64,000 nt of DNA, taken from positions 3,023,125-3,087,124 of the forward strand of contig FN649741.1 in assembly GCA_000310025.1 (NCBI GenBank). Direction: 5' to 3'. Positions 45,962-57,601 of this stretch are shown piece after piece. A model generated the notes under the pieces. The model was not told where the DNA came from and did not search any database. It was given only the letters and a program-made list of their open reading frames with translations. Both the position numbers and the translations under genes were made by a program. Each line of letters opens with the position of its first letter. Position 1 is the first letter of the stretch. Source of the stretch: Ectocarpus siliculosus (lineage: Eukaryota; Sar; Phaeophyceae; Ectocarpales; Ectocarpaceae).

Positions 45962-46702
45962 GGGTGGCAGTAGGAGTGGGTGGTTGTCGTGTGCATGGGA
46001 GTCGCTTGCAGGCGAGTGAGAAACATCATGGAATGAGAGATGGTCTGTGCCACGCTACTGCTGCTGCCGCACGTATGCATATGATGGATCCAAAACAGGG
46101 GTGTGTCCAACGTACGGTATCCGTCCCTACAGCATTACGCGAGTCGATCATGCACGCTGCTGTTTCGTCTTTTAGCGGGTTGTCGGGAGATATACTGCTC
46201 CATCATAGATGTGCTTGTACCCAAGCCGGAAGTTACAGCAGCCGCAAGTACCTACTGCCATCAGCGCAGCAAATATTCGGAAGCAAGTCGTCAGTGCAGC
46301 TGCTTGCGTGTATCCACCGGCTTCCATTCCCCGAGCTGCTATCAGAACAGTACGCAGTGTGGCGCGCATTTGGAAAGAATCGACAACGAACGTAATATGA
46401 CAGCTACATTCTAACACGAACGGGCGAGAGAAGGCGGCCCGGGGGGAGTGGTAGCCCAGTGCTGTTGTATTCCAAGGCGGCACCTCAGCCAGTCGAGCCC
46501 CGCCTGGGTAGCTGTATGGAGGAGACCTCTTGTGGCTTTCGCGACCAAAGATTGGCCTCCCCCTGCAGCTCCATCCCAACCCCAACTGTCGGTGTGAACC
46601 CGCGGGACAGCGGCCTGAAAAACGTTTGTTATCATGTTGAGGATTTGCGCCGTTGCTTCGAACCCTTAACCGTGGTTTCGTTTGTGTTGTCGGGCCTTGC
46701 AG

Positions 46703-47477
46703 CACAGCGCCGGAGGTGGACTATGGCGACGCGCACACCGTAGACGAGAGGGGACGGAGGTGAGTTGATTCTTGTTGGTCCATTCTCGCCGCATCTGGCG
46801 TCGGACGACACGGGTTGGCGTCAGGTGTTCACCCCGAGCATGGAGGGAAGTGATACAACCAAGTACGTGCGGAAGTTTCGACCTACATAGCCTGAGGGCG
46901 GGCCGAGCTGGCGTAGCTCTGTGGTTTAATGTGTGACTTGACAAGCCCTCACGGATTAGCCATACTGTTTCACCTGTTTTTTCTGCTGCATCTAGCCCGT
47001 CCCTCGCCCTCTTGACAGCGAGCAATCGCTGAACGGGCAAGAGCAGTAGCGCAACCGGGGTGAGAAGTGGCCATGCGCATGTTTCCAGACCTACTATCCT
47101 GATCCATTCCATGCATCCATGCATTCAGAACTATCCACCATCGCAGTGCTGGGATGTACTCGTGGGGTACTCGTGGAAAACCTGCAATCCCATCTGCCGT
47201 GCCCCGTGGCACTGGACCCCGTCGTTAGTTTCGGTTGTTGCCTGCTGGATTTTTTGCGGCCCGCGGTGATGCAAAGGATGTGAACGGTACCAGATCCAAT
47301 CCTCCCCCTGCCCTACAACGCTTGCACCCTATCCTACTCCTGTTTCACGCAATGTGCAGAGTGCTGCACGAGATGAAGCGCGAAGCGGAGTTCTGGGCCA
47401 TGCGAGCTGGCGTGCAGGAACGAGTGTCCACTGCCGGGTGAGCTACCACCGGGAATGACTTGCGTGTGCTCGCGGTT

Positions 47478-47539
<62 letters not shown>

Positions 47540-50500
47540 AGAGAACCTGGTCGTGCCCTTGGCGTATACATGCATTGCAGATGTGTAAACCAAGTGAGAC
47601 AGAACCACAGTCACTCCAGCTCCCGTCCTCTCTGCCTCTCTCTATCGTCTTGTTGTTTTTGGTTACCCCCCCAACCCCGATTTTTGACGATCTTGCTCGC
47701 AAGGGGGGGGGTGCGTACCACATTCGGGGATGTGCCTTGTCCGACAGCAACAACCTGCTCTCATCCCCTCCTTGGATCTGGACCTATTTAGGTTGTGCCT
47801 CTTTTTTGGCGTTGGTTTGATGCACCCGTCAAGCTCATGTGTCCATTGCGCACGTTCGTTAGGGCCGTTGAGACACGGCGCCAGGTGGTGGCGGTCAAAG
47901 CGACTGGGTTTGGTGACGGGGTGGTTTCTCGCCCTTGACCATGCTAGTCGTTCTGGTGCCGAAGGTTGTGTATTGTCGTGATAATAGTTGTTTGCCACCC
48001 CCCCGTTGGCAAGTGGTATGAAGCCGCAATCCTTCTCACGGCTAGAAAGACGGCGGCGATGCTTGTCTCGGCTACGTGATTTCTGAGACAACGCCAACTC
48101 CAGGGGCTCTTGATCTATAGCCTTGGTATCCTCGAATAGCTTGGCGTCCGGAATTCATTCCGACGGGCGAGGTGGGGCAAGCGGGACGTTTCTGGCGTAG
48201 GGTACCGTGGCGATCACGGTTGTAGCGCAGCGGGCACCAATATACAAAATCATTCTCTAGTTACCCCAAGACGTCTTCCGGTCAGACAGCACTGATGCGC
48301 TCTAGGCTGCACAAACACGCACTGCTGCACCTACCTGTTCTGACCACAATATGTAATTATACGAGAATGGTGGAAAAGGCCACGGGCACCTTGACGAGGC
48401 ATAATAGCCACACACCCCCCGCCAACCTCCCCCCCCCGGTGTTGCTATCGGGGTTGGGTTTTCCCTTCATGCGACTCGCCGAATACCTCACGGCGCTTCG
48501 CGCTTGGTGATGTGAGAGCCTGGTCCGGTGAGAACCCGGCGTGCTCCGTCCCGGCTTTGTAGCGATGCGAGGTCAATGGTCTAACGACTACGGCATGCAC
48601 GACTATGAGTACCCCCCCCCCCCCCCCCAACCTATATGTCGCTGCCTTATGTTCAAGTTTCCTGGGGTGCAGCACGCCGTCCACAGCGACTAAACCGGCA
48701 CCTTTTAACGATGCTTCTCCGGGAATGATGCAAGAGTTCTTCGGCTCGACACCCTGACGTCGTTTCCGCCCTATCCTATCAAGCCGTCAAATGTCTACTT
48801 CCTGACCATGATCCAAGCAAAACGAAGGCTTGGAACGCAAGCGGCGTTTTGGCTGTGTGTGAACCTCAGCTATTTGGGGCGAAGAGAACACTACCGGAAG
48901 GAATATTTGTCGAAGCGTCCACAGTAGTATATTGACCACGTATATGATCCTCTCCGCACTGCGCTCCTATTTGCCTGCTCCTTCCGAAGCTCCAAGGATC
49001 GGGACTCCGAGAAAGCTTTGGCGCGGGCTCTGGACGAGCTGGGTTACCATGACCAGGTGAAAATGGGGGGGGGGGGGGACGTATGCATCCTGATGTCCTG
49101 TAAAGGAAAAACGTTGTACACTGGTAGTTTCTATTGCCGAATAGATGTTGCCTCTAAGGTTGCGCAGAAGTTATCACACAATTGGCATACCAATGCCACA
49201 ATATACGAAGAAGTTTCACGCTAGACCAGCGCCTTTCTTTCTGCATGCACCTCAGCTGCGCTCGTACGCGAAAAGAACGCTCGTGCTGAATTGGTACCTC
49301 TCCAGGAGGGAGCATCGCGCCTGTGTTGACAAGGCCGGTCCGGAGGGACAGATGCACTACGGGCTTGCGCAGTACATTGCCCTGCGCTTAAACGGAGGGC
49401 GCGATAGTACAATGACTATGAGGGGGAGTGTCATTCGTTTTTCGCAGTGGCGCTTCTTTCTGCGGACGGGAACGATGGTTTCTTAACCCCTTGGACAAGA
49501 AAACAGTGCGCTTATGCTCTACCGAACAGTTTCGCAAACGTGCAAGCGTGGCGGCCTTGCCCTGGTACTGTTGTTGCCGTTCCCTTTGCTTCTCTTCCAC
49601 CTTGTTGGGCAAGAAAGACGCGTTCGAACTGAACCGAAAACAACCTTTGTTGGTTCATTGCTTCCCTCTTTGTCGACACGCTGCTGCCGCACACCCGGTC
49701 GATGCGATTGGATCATCCTTGGATGGTGTTGGCGGGAGGAAGATTCGGAACGTTGCCCATGGGGCTCACGCGAGAGGGCTGCGGCGGCAGATCACTGGAA
49801 TAGGCTCGCTGCCGGCCGAGCTTAGGTGTCTCTACCCCGAGGTGAGGACTCGTAGCGCCGCTCTGGAACACCACTGGACGAACGCTTGAATATCGGGCCA
49901 AATGATCGGGCGAGCGTCTTGTGTTTCTGATGTAGAGGGTGTTGTTTCGACCTCGGGGATCCATCCTAACCCCTACGAGAACGTGTTCATAGTCCCCCCG
50001 GTAAGTTCCTGTGGCGGCGGGCGCGATGTTCTCAAGCACCGCCGGGGTACATGCCTCCTAACAAGAAAAACAGCTGTGCCGATTGCGATAGAGAATAGTT
50101 CAAGCGTGTTCTTGTAAATTTCGATTATTATCGTCCCTCCGCGCGGTGTTTGTTATTTTGCCCGTCGTCCTCTCCAAGACTATCGTTACGCTTTATCCGA
50201 TAAGACACGGAAGTGATCCTTGCTATGGTCTACATGTCCATGAATTGCATGGAACAAAACAATGACCATTTTCATCCACGGAGTTATCACCGACGTTCAA
50301 CAAAGGGCTTGAAAATCCAATTTCAAGGGTTGTGTTGTTAGTTTTTTCCCCCACCGTCGTTGTTGCGTACCGTACGGCACAAAAAATTCTTCTCCATAAT
50401 CATCACCATCACCCTTGTTTCATTGCCGTTCTTCCTCTCTTTCTATATTCTCCCTCTCGTCTACAACGCCTTAATAACCGTCGCACCAACTTGCTGACAA

Positions 50501-53500
50501 TCTCCTAAAACCTCCTCGACGTCACGCGCCCATGCCGCCGCCGATTCGCGCGTGCGCCACGAAAAGCTATACCCCCCGTCGCCGCGGCTACCGTCGCGCC
50601 ACTCCACGTCGGCTAGAACTACCGCCACCAACACCACGAACCCATCGCAAGCGGCCCCCGAGATCCGGCGGCAACGCCACCAACAGCAGGAGCAGCAGCA
50701 GGGAGAGGACGACTTGACCGACCCCGAACCCCTGGACCACGTGAGGAAGGCGTGCTCGAGATGGAGGGCCAACGTCGCCGACGAACTCAGAGCCCTGGCC
50801 GCGGAGAGGGGGGGAAGGTTTGCGAGGCCGAGAGCTGGCGGTAGTCCGGCGGCGGCGGGGGTCGGGGATGGCGAGGGCGGCCGGGGGGGTCCCGGGGCTG
50901 GGGGAGGGAGCGGTGGCGGTGAGAGTGGAGCGCTTGCGGTTTTGAGAGGCTTAAGACGAGGCTAGTAGTAGTTGTTTGCATGTTTCTTTTCAGTTTTTTT
51001 GTTCTTTTCTTTTTGTTCGGTTTTTGAAGCGGCAGATTGACTCCCACTGGATCGCAGTACTGTATTGTGGTGCCACCCGAGGTGTGTCCGTTGAATAGTT
51101 TCGTTCGGATAGGGTATCGACGGAGGTGTTGGAGTAAGGAGAGAAGGTCCCGAACTGTCCGTGTCGACCCCTCGGAAATTGACGAGAACGTTGCCGAGAG
51201 AGCACCCTGTCTTTCGCCTCTGCCCCTACGTTCCCGCCTGCATGTGAGCGCGTGTTGCTCTGCGCTGTCGGTAACCAAAATGATCGCAGAACGAGCAGCA
51301 ACAACGTCGAGGCCCTCCACTCTTCACAACAACAAAAAACCATATCACCACCGCCCCCGTAAGTAACGCATTCCTCACCATCACTAACAGCACTGATGCT
51401 TTAATGCAGGCGGCGGAGCAGACAGCAACAACAGAGGCCGGAGAGACAGCGGCGCATCGAGCGCCGCCGCCGCTGCAAATGCGGGGACGGGCGGCTTCCT
51501 GTTCGACTCGGCCGACCTCCTCGACGCAGTGAGCGCCATCCGCTCCCCGAACCGTTCCGACTTTTTGCCCGTGGAGGAGGAATGGGGAATGGTGTATGTG
51601 AGAGGAAAACACGGTAGTTTTTACGCTTTTGGTATGCAAAGATACAACAGGTTTCGTTGCATTTTTTTGCTCTGAGGGACACTTATGCCATGTAGGCAAG
51701 AGGGAGAGGGAGAGAGAGAGCGAGGGAAAGGGAGAGAGGAAGAGGGGTATCACACGATACATGTGGTATACGTGATAGCTCTGTTCCGTTTTCCCGTACG
51801 GGGCGCGTGCACGGCCCGCGTCGCAATCATTCTCATCGTCCGCCCTGCCTGTGCTGCTGCGTGCGCGCGCCTGGCGAGTTTATGTTTTCGTTTCTTTTCG
51901 CGTTTCTTCCTGTGCCAAATCGGTACACTCAATGGTCGGTCCCTATTTTTTTTTTTGTCGTGAGATATGCCCACTCGGTGCTCTGCTGTGAGACGGTGCT
52001 CCGAAATCTTTGGGACTCTTTGTTCACTGCTGTCGATGCGTTGAGCCGGGTTGCACGTTTGCGTTTCGTGTGGACTCACGCGCAGTTGCAACTGCGGGTC
52101 AAGTCTTTGGAAGAGCTCCGGGAATCATACCGAGAGCTGTCGCCGGAGTTGCACCAGACCGGCCTGGATGACCGAGGGGGGTTCGGCGAGGATAGGTATG
52201 TTCATGTGGGAGGCTTGTCGCGGCTCACAAACCTCCCGTGTAGTTATTTGTTTTGTCTGGGGAGTTTCGATGGTTGCTTGAGATCGTAGATTCTGTTGTG
52301 TGTGTTCGTTCGGTTCTTTTCGAACTCGTCAATAAATTGAATGGACCCTTCATGCCGGTTGACAGTCAAGGAAGACTTAGAGGTGTTTCTTCTTCGAGGA
52401 CGTGTACCCCAGCAACCTATGTCGAGATGGCGTGCTGTCCCATCGGAATTTCGAGCATCACTCGAGTCGAACGGCACGCAGCCTTGACTACAGCACGGGG
52501 CCCAGCAGGAGACCTGCGCGAACGAGACATTTGAGTTTGGTATGCATAGGACATTTACTTCGTCGTTTTTACTGCTCTGCTGTTGCTCGTGTTGTGGTTG
52601 GTGCTGCCTGAAAACACGGGACTGGCTTGCTAGGTTCACGGCGGAGAGACTGTCGCAAGGCCGAAAGATCCTCAAGGCCGGCTTTGCGCCGGAGGCGATG
52701 GAGTACGCCAGGAGAGGGGTTGCCGACTCGCTCCGACCGGCGGTGTGGAGGGCGATACTCGGGCTCCCAAAGGCAAGCAAACAAGCACCGAAGTGCTACA
52801 TAGACATTACCCCTTCCACCACCATCTTTCTTGACTATATGACGGCGTCAACGTTGGGGGGCGTTCGGCCTGCGAAGGCGAACAAACGCGCCCACTGTTC
52901 AGCTATGGCCGCCTCCGACCCAACCCATCCCCGATTCCGTCGCAAGCAAGCTGTTTTTCAAGTCCAACACCTGCGCACGGCAACACCCACAAACAACCTT
53001 TGCGTGAAATTGGGCCAGGAGCAGTCATCGTGGCCTGCTCGAAACCCGAGCCTCACGGTAGCAGTATCGTGGCGCAATGGTTATAACGCAAACACTCACT
53101 TCTGTCTATTTCATTTCTCATGGCCATTCTTCTACTTTACCCTTGCTCCACTTTACGGCTGGACATTTGCTACTATAATAGTGGCTGTTCTTGTAACATG
53201 TTCCGACCCAACATCATGCCGTTAGTGCTGTGCTGAACTGCTGTTGCCATCCTCTCTCCTGATGCGACGTGCCACCGTCTGTCTATTGTGACCCCGATCA
53301 ACCGCTCTGGATATGTCCCACTTTTCTGTCTTTTTTCTCGTTGCAACTGCTCATCTCGCTGCCCTGGCACCTCTGGCACCGCTGGTGCTGCCGCACCGCA
53401 CCGTCGCAGGCGCTGACCCCGCAAGACTTGGAGTATTTCGCAGGCCTTATGTCGGAGGTGGACCGGACGGAGCTGGTGACCGACGAGCTGTACGGCCTGG

Positions 53501-56500
53501 ACGTGCAGTTCATCAGCGACGACGACAAGTACTTCCCCTTCGAGGTATCTATCTACAACGGTTTGCACGCGATAGAGCTATCTATGTTGAGCGTTTAAAT
53601 GTTGAGCTTGCAAACGATTGATTGGTCTGTAGAGTACATAGTGTACGACCAGTTTGGTTTTGTGTATGTTTCGGTGCTTTCGTGTGTTGGAAACGTTGAG
53701 AGTGAGCCAACCGACCTAGGTTTTGTTGTTTTGCGGACCATAGCTTGGTTTTCATCAACCGACGGCCGCGGGCACCTAAGACTTGGTACAGAGCCGACGT
53801 ATTTGGTGCTGTGACTTCCGTGAGACTGGCAAAGGCATCCTCGTCCCTGCGCCACAACACCGAAAGGTTACCCTCCAGTTCCCACTCTCCGCCGCCCTCC
53901 CCGTGCTCATTTTCCTTCCCATCGTCCCGACTCGTTCCCCGTTATGCTTACGGTCACTTTCTGCCACGACGTGGAACGCATACCGTACCTCCAGGAAACC
54001 TTGCACGACGTCATCCTGGCGTTCTCAAGGGACCCTTGGGTCCTCCGGCACAGCGAAGCCACCCTTCACGACCTCGTCCCTATCGGGGAGGGGGCGGTGG
54101 GGGCTGACGACTGGGCATTTTTGAGCGGTGCGGGGGCTGGGGGCTATTGTCCCCCGTGCGGTGTGCAGGTGGGTTTTGTGCTTCTTGGTGCGTGTTTCGC
54201 GTTCGGCCTTTGGGGGCATGTTTCCCCGCCAGGCACTGTTGTGCATACCACAACATTTTGTTCATTTTCGAACACAGCAGTGATAAGAACATCGGGCTTG
54301 TTGTGTAATCTATTTTATACTTGTTCGGCGTTCGTTCGCGTCTCCTCATGAAACGAAAGAAAATCATGTACACACACCGAGACGGAAGTACTGGTGGAAA
54401 CTTGTTTTGTGTTTTCGGGTGGAAACATATTTCATTGTTTTCGGCGGTTCCTCCGGATGTTCCGCAAGTTTTGGATAACTTGTAGTGGAAGGGGAGAAGA
54501 ACGTAGAAGAGAGCGCTGCGCGTGCTTCCCAGAGGGCCGTGAATCACCAGACCAGAGCCCCGAGGGCAGCACCAGTTTCAATCTGCGACACCACATGAAA
54601 AAACGGCACAGCTGGTACATCTGGACCACTAGACGTTCATTTCCACATGAAGGAACACAAGTCCAACTCGAAGCTGTAAACGCGACGCCCACACAACGAT
54701 AAGAACATGAGCTGCAACGTTCCGTGGGTTGGGGTTAGTTTGAAAGACTACGGTCTGGAGGAATGCCGTTCCATTCTTGCAGATGTCTATTCCTGGCAAG
54801 AAAACACGGACAAACCGTGACAAATAGAAAAAAAAAAGTGAAACTCCCCCGCCCCCCACTGTTATCTCCCCCGCCTGTCCCCCCCAAAGCCATTTCGGGG
54901 GCTCGTGAACTACGCGGCAGTACTGTGCTTCTTGTTCGAAGAGAGGGAGGCCGTGTATTTTACTCTCAGGACCATGTTCGCGAGGTTTTGGTGCAGGCTG
55001 AACGCCGTGCGCTCCGGCCCCGGCATGCTGCTCCGCCTGCTCAAGCTCTTCGAGGTGCGTGTGTAAAATGAATTATGTCTCTTTGTCTCGTCTCACGTTC
55101 ACTACCTGAGAAGAACGAACGTATCTGTACTCTTCCTGTTTCTGTGTCGGTGGGACAACAATAATACAGCAGTATCAGCCAATTTCACGAAAGTCTGTTG
55201 CGCGAAAGTCAGGCCGAGGTGCTGAAAGTTCTACGAGAGCGACGGGTTGGCCTTGGCGGCGCACTGGTACACGAAGTCCATAGAAATGGCTGATGCTCGA
55301 CCTTCGCGCAACAAAACGAACTTCACGCCGAGCCTGGCAGGTTTAACTAAAACTACGCGGACAACTCGGTGTTTGATCAATAGTACGCCGTATCCGGCGA
55401 CCCGTTCATGCCTGAGATTATTTGGCAAAGCGCCGTGCTGTGTGTAGGGAATGTGGGTATATCTGCCGCTGCCTTACTGCCTGCTTAAGATGTTTTCCCG
55501 AGTGTAGTCAAATACAAACCAAGGATATATACGTGTGCGTGTGTTTAATCCGGAAATTGTTGTACGATGTTCCGCGAGCCATTCTAGTCGTTCAGCCGGC
55601 CTTCTTCTTTTGTTTTAAAACGGGACAACATTCCGGTCTCAGTGTTCTGACTTTTTGGCCACGATGAAGTTCGAGGGCAGGCAGGGTGTTGCGTTGTTCA
55701 ATTTCTAAGCGTTTTTTTTCATGTCGGCGCTCGAAGTACACGCCTGCTGAGTAGTGATGCGTACAAACGAGGGTAATCAAGAGTGCAGCGTAGAAAATAC
55801 GTAAGTTTGGCGAAGCGAGGCGGCAATTGGTCCACTTTCCCTGTCCGTATGCACCCATGAAAATGTTTTGTGTCGTCCGCTGATTATTCCCCATCGTCAC
55901 AGAGTGGCCACATTGGTGTGCGTGCCTGCCCCTCGATCTTTCCCTCCTTCCGATGATGCGCCGGATGTCGTCGTTTCGCTCTTTCGGTCCAACATGTCCG
56001 TCTCTAACCTCGTGCCGTCCTCGGTGGCTGCGTGTGTCCAGTCTCTGGTGCAGCGGCACCACCCGCGGCTCGTGCGGAAGCTGCTGCAGCTGGGCTTGCA
56101 ACCGCTGCAGCTGGCCATGCCCTGGATACAGTTCGGCTTCGTGACCTACCTGGAGGCAGACCAGGCAAGCTTATGCACCACAACGTGTAGCTCTTCGTGC
56201 TGTGACCTGTTTTTTGCGCCACCTAGCGCCCCCAATGATGAAGGAGTACGTTGATCTTACCTGTATTTCTGAAGGGTGTATTATTACGGCGAGCTTCTCC
56301 AGAAAACCGATCTCCGTTATTGGTTCGGACTTTGGACGACCAGGCCGGCTCCGTGAAACCTTGACCGCAATATGTACCCGGACCAGACAAGACACACTTG
56401 TTTCCGCGTCACACGACGTTTCCCGACAGTTTGAAGGGTGCTGAAACGTATCCACCGGAGGCGCCAATTGGTATTGTGGACGTATCGTAAGCTTTGTTTC

Positions 56501-57601
56501 GTTCCGTCATTCATAGGTTTCTTTCGTAAAAGGCGCGTGGATCACCTTTTCATTCGGGTATGAGAAGTAGAGACCAATGTTAAGGCTCTTTTGTGCACCC
56601 TCTACCCACTCCCCCCTGTCGCATGTCACCGTACGCGTGAAATACCCAACCAATGATACCGGTGGGTGGAACGATGCACACGGCGTGGTACAAGCTGTAG
56701 CGAACACCCCATGCTCCAGGTGTTGCCGTCGATTTTGCTACTCTTGGCGATTGTGCTTGGCTCACCACAGTGACGGCCCTGATCATTGAGGCGAGGTGTC
56801 GGGAGAGAAACGATCTCTCTCCCGACCGACGGCGGGGGAGGAAAATGAACGTGCGAAACAAGTATGCACCTACCTGCGTGCACCGACTGACACTGGCCTT
56901 GCGGTGGTTGGCTACATGAACGAACGCAGGTGCTGCTGCTGTGGGATAGACTGCTGGGGTACGACTCCCTCGATCTCTTGTCGGTTCTCGCCGCCTCGGT
57001 GTTGGTGTTTAGAGCAAAGCTGGTGCTGCAGGTGAGCACATGGTTTCGCTCACGCGGCAGGGGCGAACCCCGCTCCTTCTAGTGAGGTCCAAAATGTGGG
57101 GCCAGGGTGGTACTGCGGTTTCGGTAAAATTTCACTTGTGTAGACCTTTTCTCGTGTTTGACCGTTTCGAAACATAGTCGTTCGGACCCGTTGACAAAGG
57201 TGGGTGCTTATGGCTCGCTCACGTTGTCGTTCGGAGCTGTCTACAGGTAGCATGCGTGTGCTTTGAGTGGCGTGCATAGCCTCTATCTTCGCGTTTCCTG
57301 GGGAAAAATTGACTTCTCTCTCTGTCTCTTCCTCTCTCTCCATGAAATCCACGGGTGTGTGTTCCCATACCCAGCGATTGTGATTTTCATGTACTGTACA
57401 TGGTAGGTATGTAGATAGTAATATGGGACGCCGGTTTGTAATGTTTAGCACGAACCTGACCGACTGACGTTCTCAAATACGACTGTGCTTAATCTACGCA
57501 TTTAGGTTTCGGACGCTGCTGCGGTGATGGAGATATTCTCAGACGGGCGACAACTGGAAGTCGTTCCGCTTCTCCAGGCCTTCATGTTTCCCGCGTGGTG
57601 A
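46703..57601 (+). CDS. TBC1D19-type TBC-domain protein
   Basis: Orthologue of TBC1D19, a TBC-fold protein linked to Rab traffic. Modelled exons: 46703-46759, 47360-47437, 48990-49056, 49791-49841, 49938-50000, about 50567-50840, 51410-51591, 52086-52195, 52634-52772, 53410-53544, 53995-54168, 54890-55054, 56042-56164, 56930-57031, 57506-57601 (stop TGA). From exon 6 on the match to human TBC1D19 is collinear: HVRKACSRWRANV, FDSADLLDAVSAIRSPN, LQLRVKSLEELRE, ARRGVADSLRPAVWRAILG, DDDKYFPFE, VILAFSRDPWVLRHS, FRGLVNYAAVLCFLFEE, LLLWDRLLGYDSLDLLSVLAASV and the end LEVVPLLQAFMFPAW. As in human, the usual catalytic Arg and Gln fingers of RabGAPs are not evident. The true start is not certain: a phase-compatible ATG exon at 45697-45773 is possible. 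The exon 6 acceptor is ambiguous (many in-frame CAGs). Introns after 52772 and 56164 begin with GC. Confidence 0.85.
47481..47536 (+). repeat. (GA)28 microsatellite
   Basis: 56 bp of near-perfect GA repeat in a TBC1D19-like intron, about 45 bp after the donor at 47438. As in MCM6, the purine strand is the sense strand. Confidence 0.9.
48612..48628 (+). repeat. 17-base C homopolymer
   Basis: Uninterrupted run of Cs in the intron 47438-48989 of the TBC1D19-like gene. A 14-base G run lies at 49065-49078, just after the donor that follows. Length errors in assembly are likely at such runs. Confidence 0.85.

Larger units (their letters stand above)
43009..46702. other. Repeat-rich intergenic region upstream of EsV-1-7 gene
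   Basis: 3.7 kb between the EsV-1-7 start codon and the first supported TBC1D19-like exon. It contains nested small palindromes (about 43385-43800), a tRNA-containing inverted repeat (43481-43727) and a large foldback (44278-44960). An unrecognised 217-codon minus-strand ORF (45305-45961) and a possible 5' exon of the TBC1D19-like gene (45697-45773) also fall here. The 46.1-46.7 kb part shows nothing convincing. Confidence 0.6.

Noticed and set aside
46441-46560. 5S rRNA-like or tRNA-like sequence on either strand
   Set aside because: Only a loose resemblance to the 3' part of 5S rRNA (CCGCCTTGGAATAC); the rest and the internal boxes do not match.
46905-46940. A-box-like GCGTAGCTCTGTGGTTTAA
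   Set aside because: No B box and no stems.
48575-48660. tRNA-like fragment with AATGGTCTAA and GTTCAAGTTTCC
   Set aside because: Split by a 17-base C run, no pairing stems; not supportable.
53075-53100. A-box-like TGGCGCAATGGTTATAACGC
   Set aside because: No B box follows; likely chance or a tiny relic.
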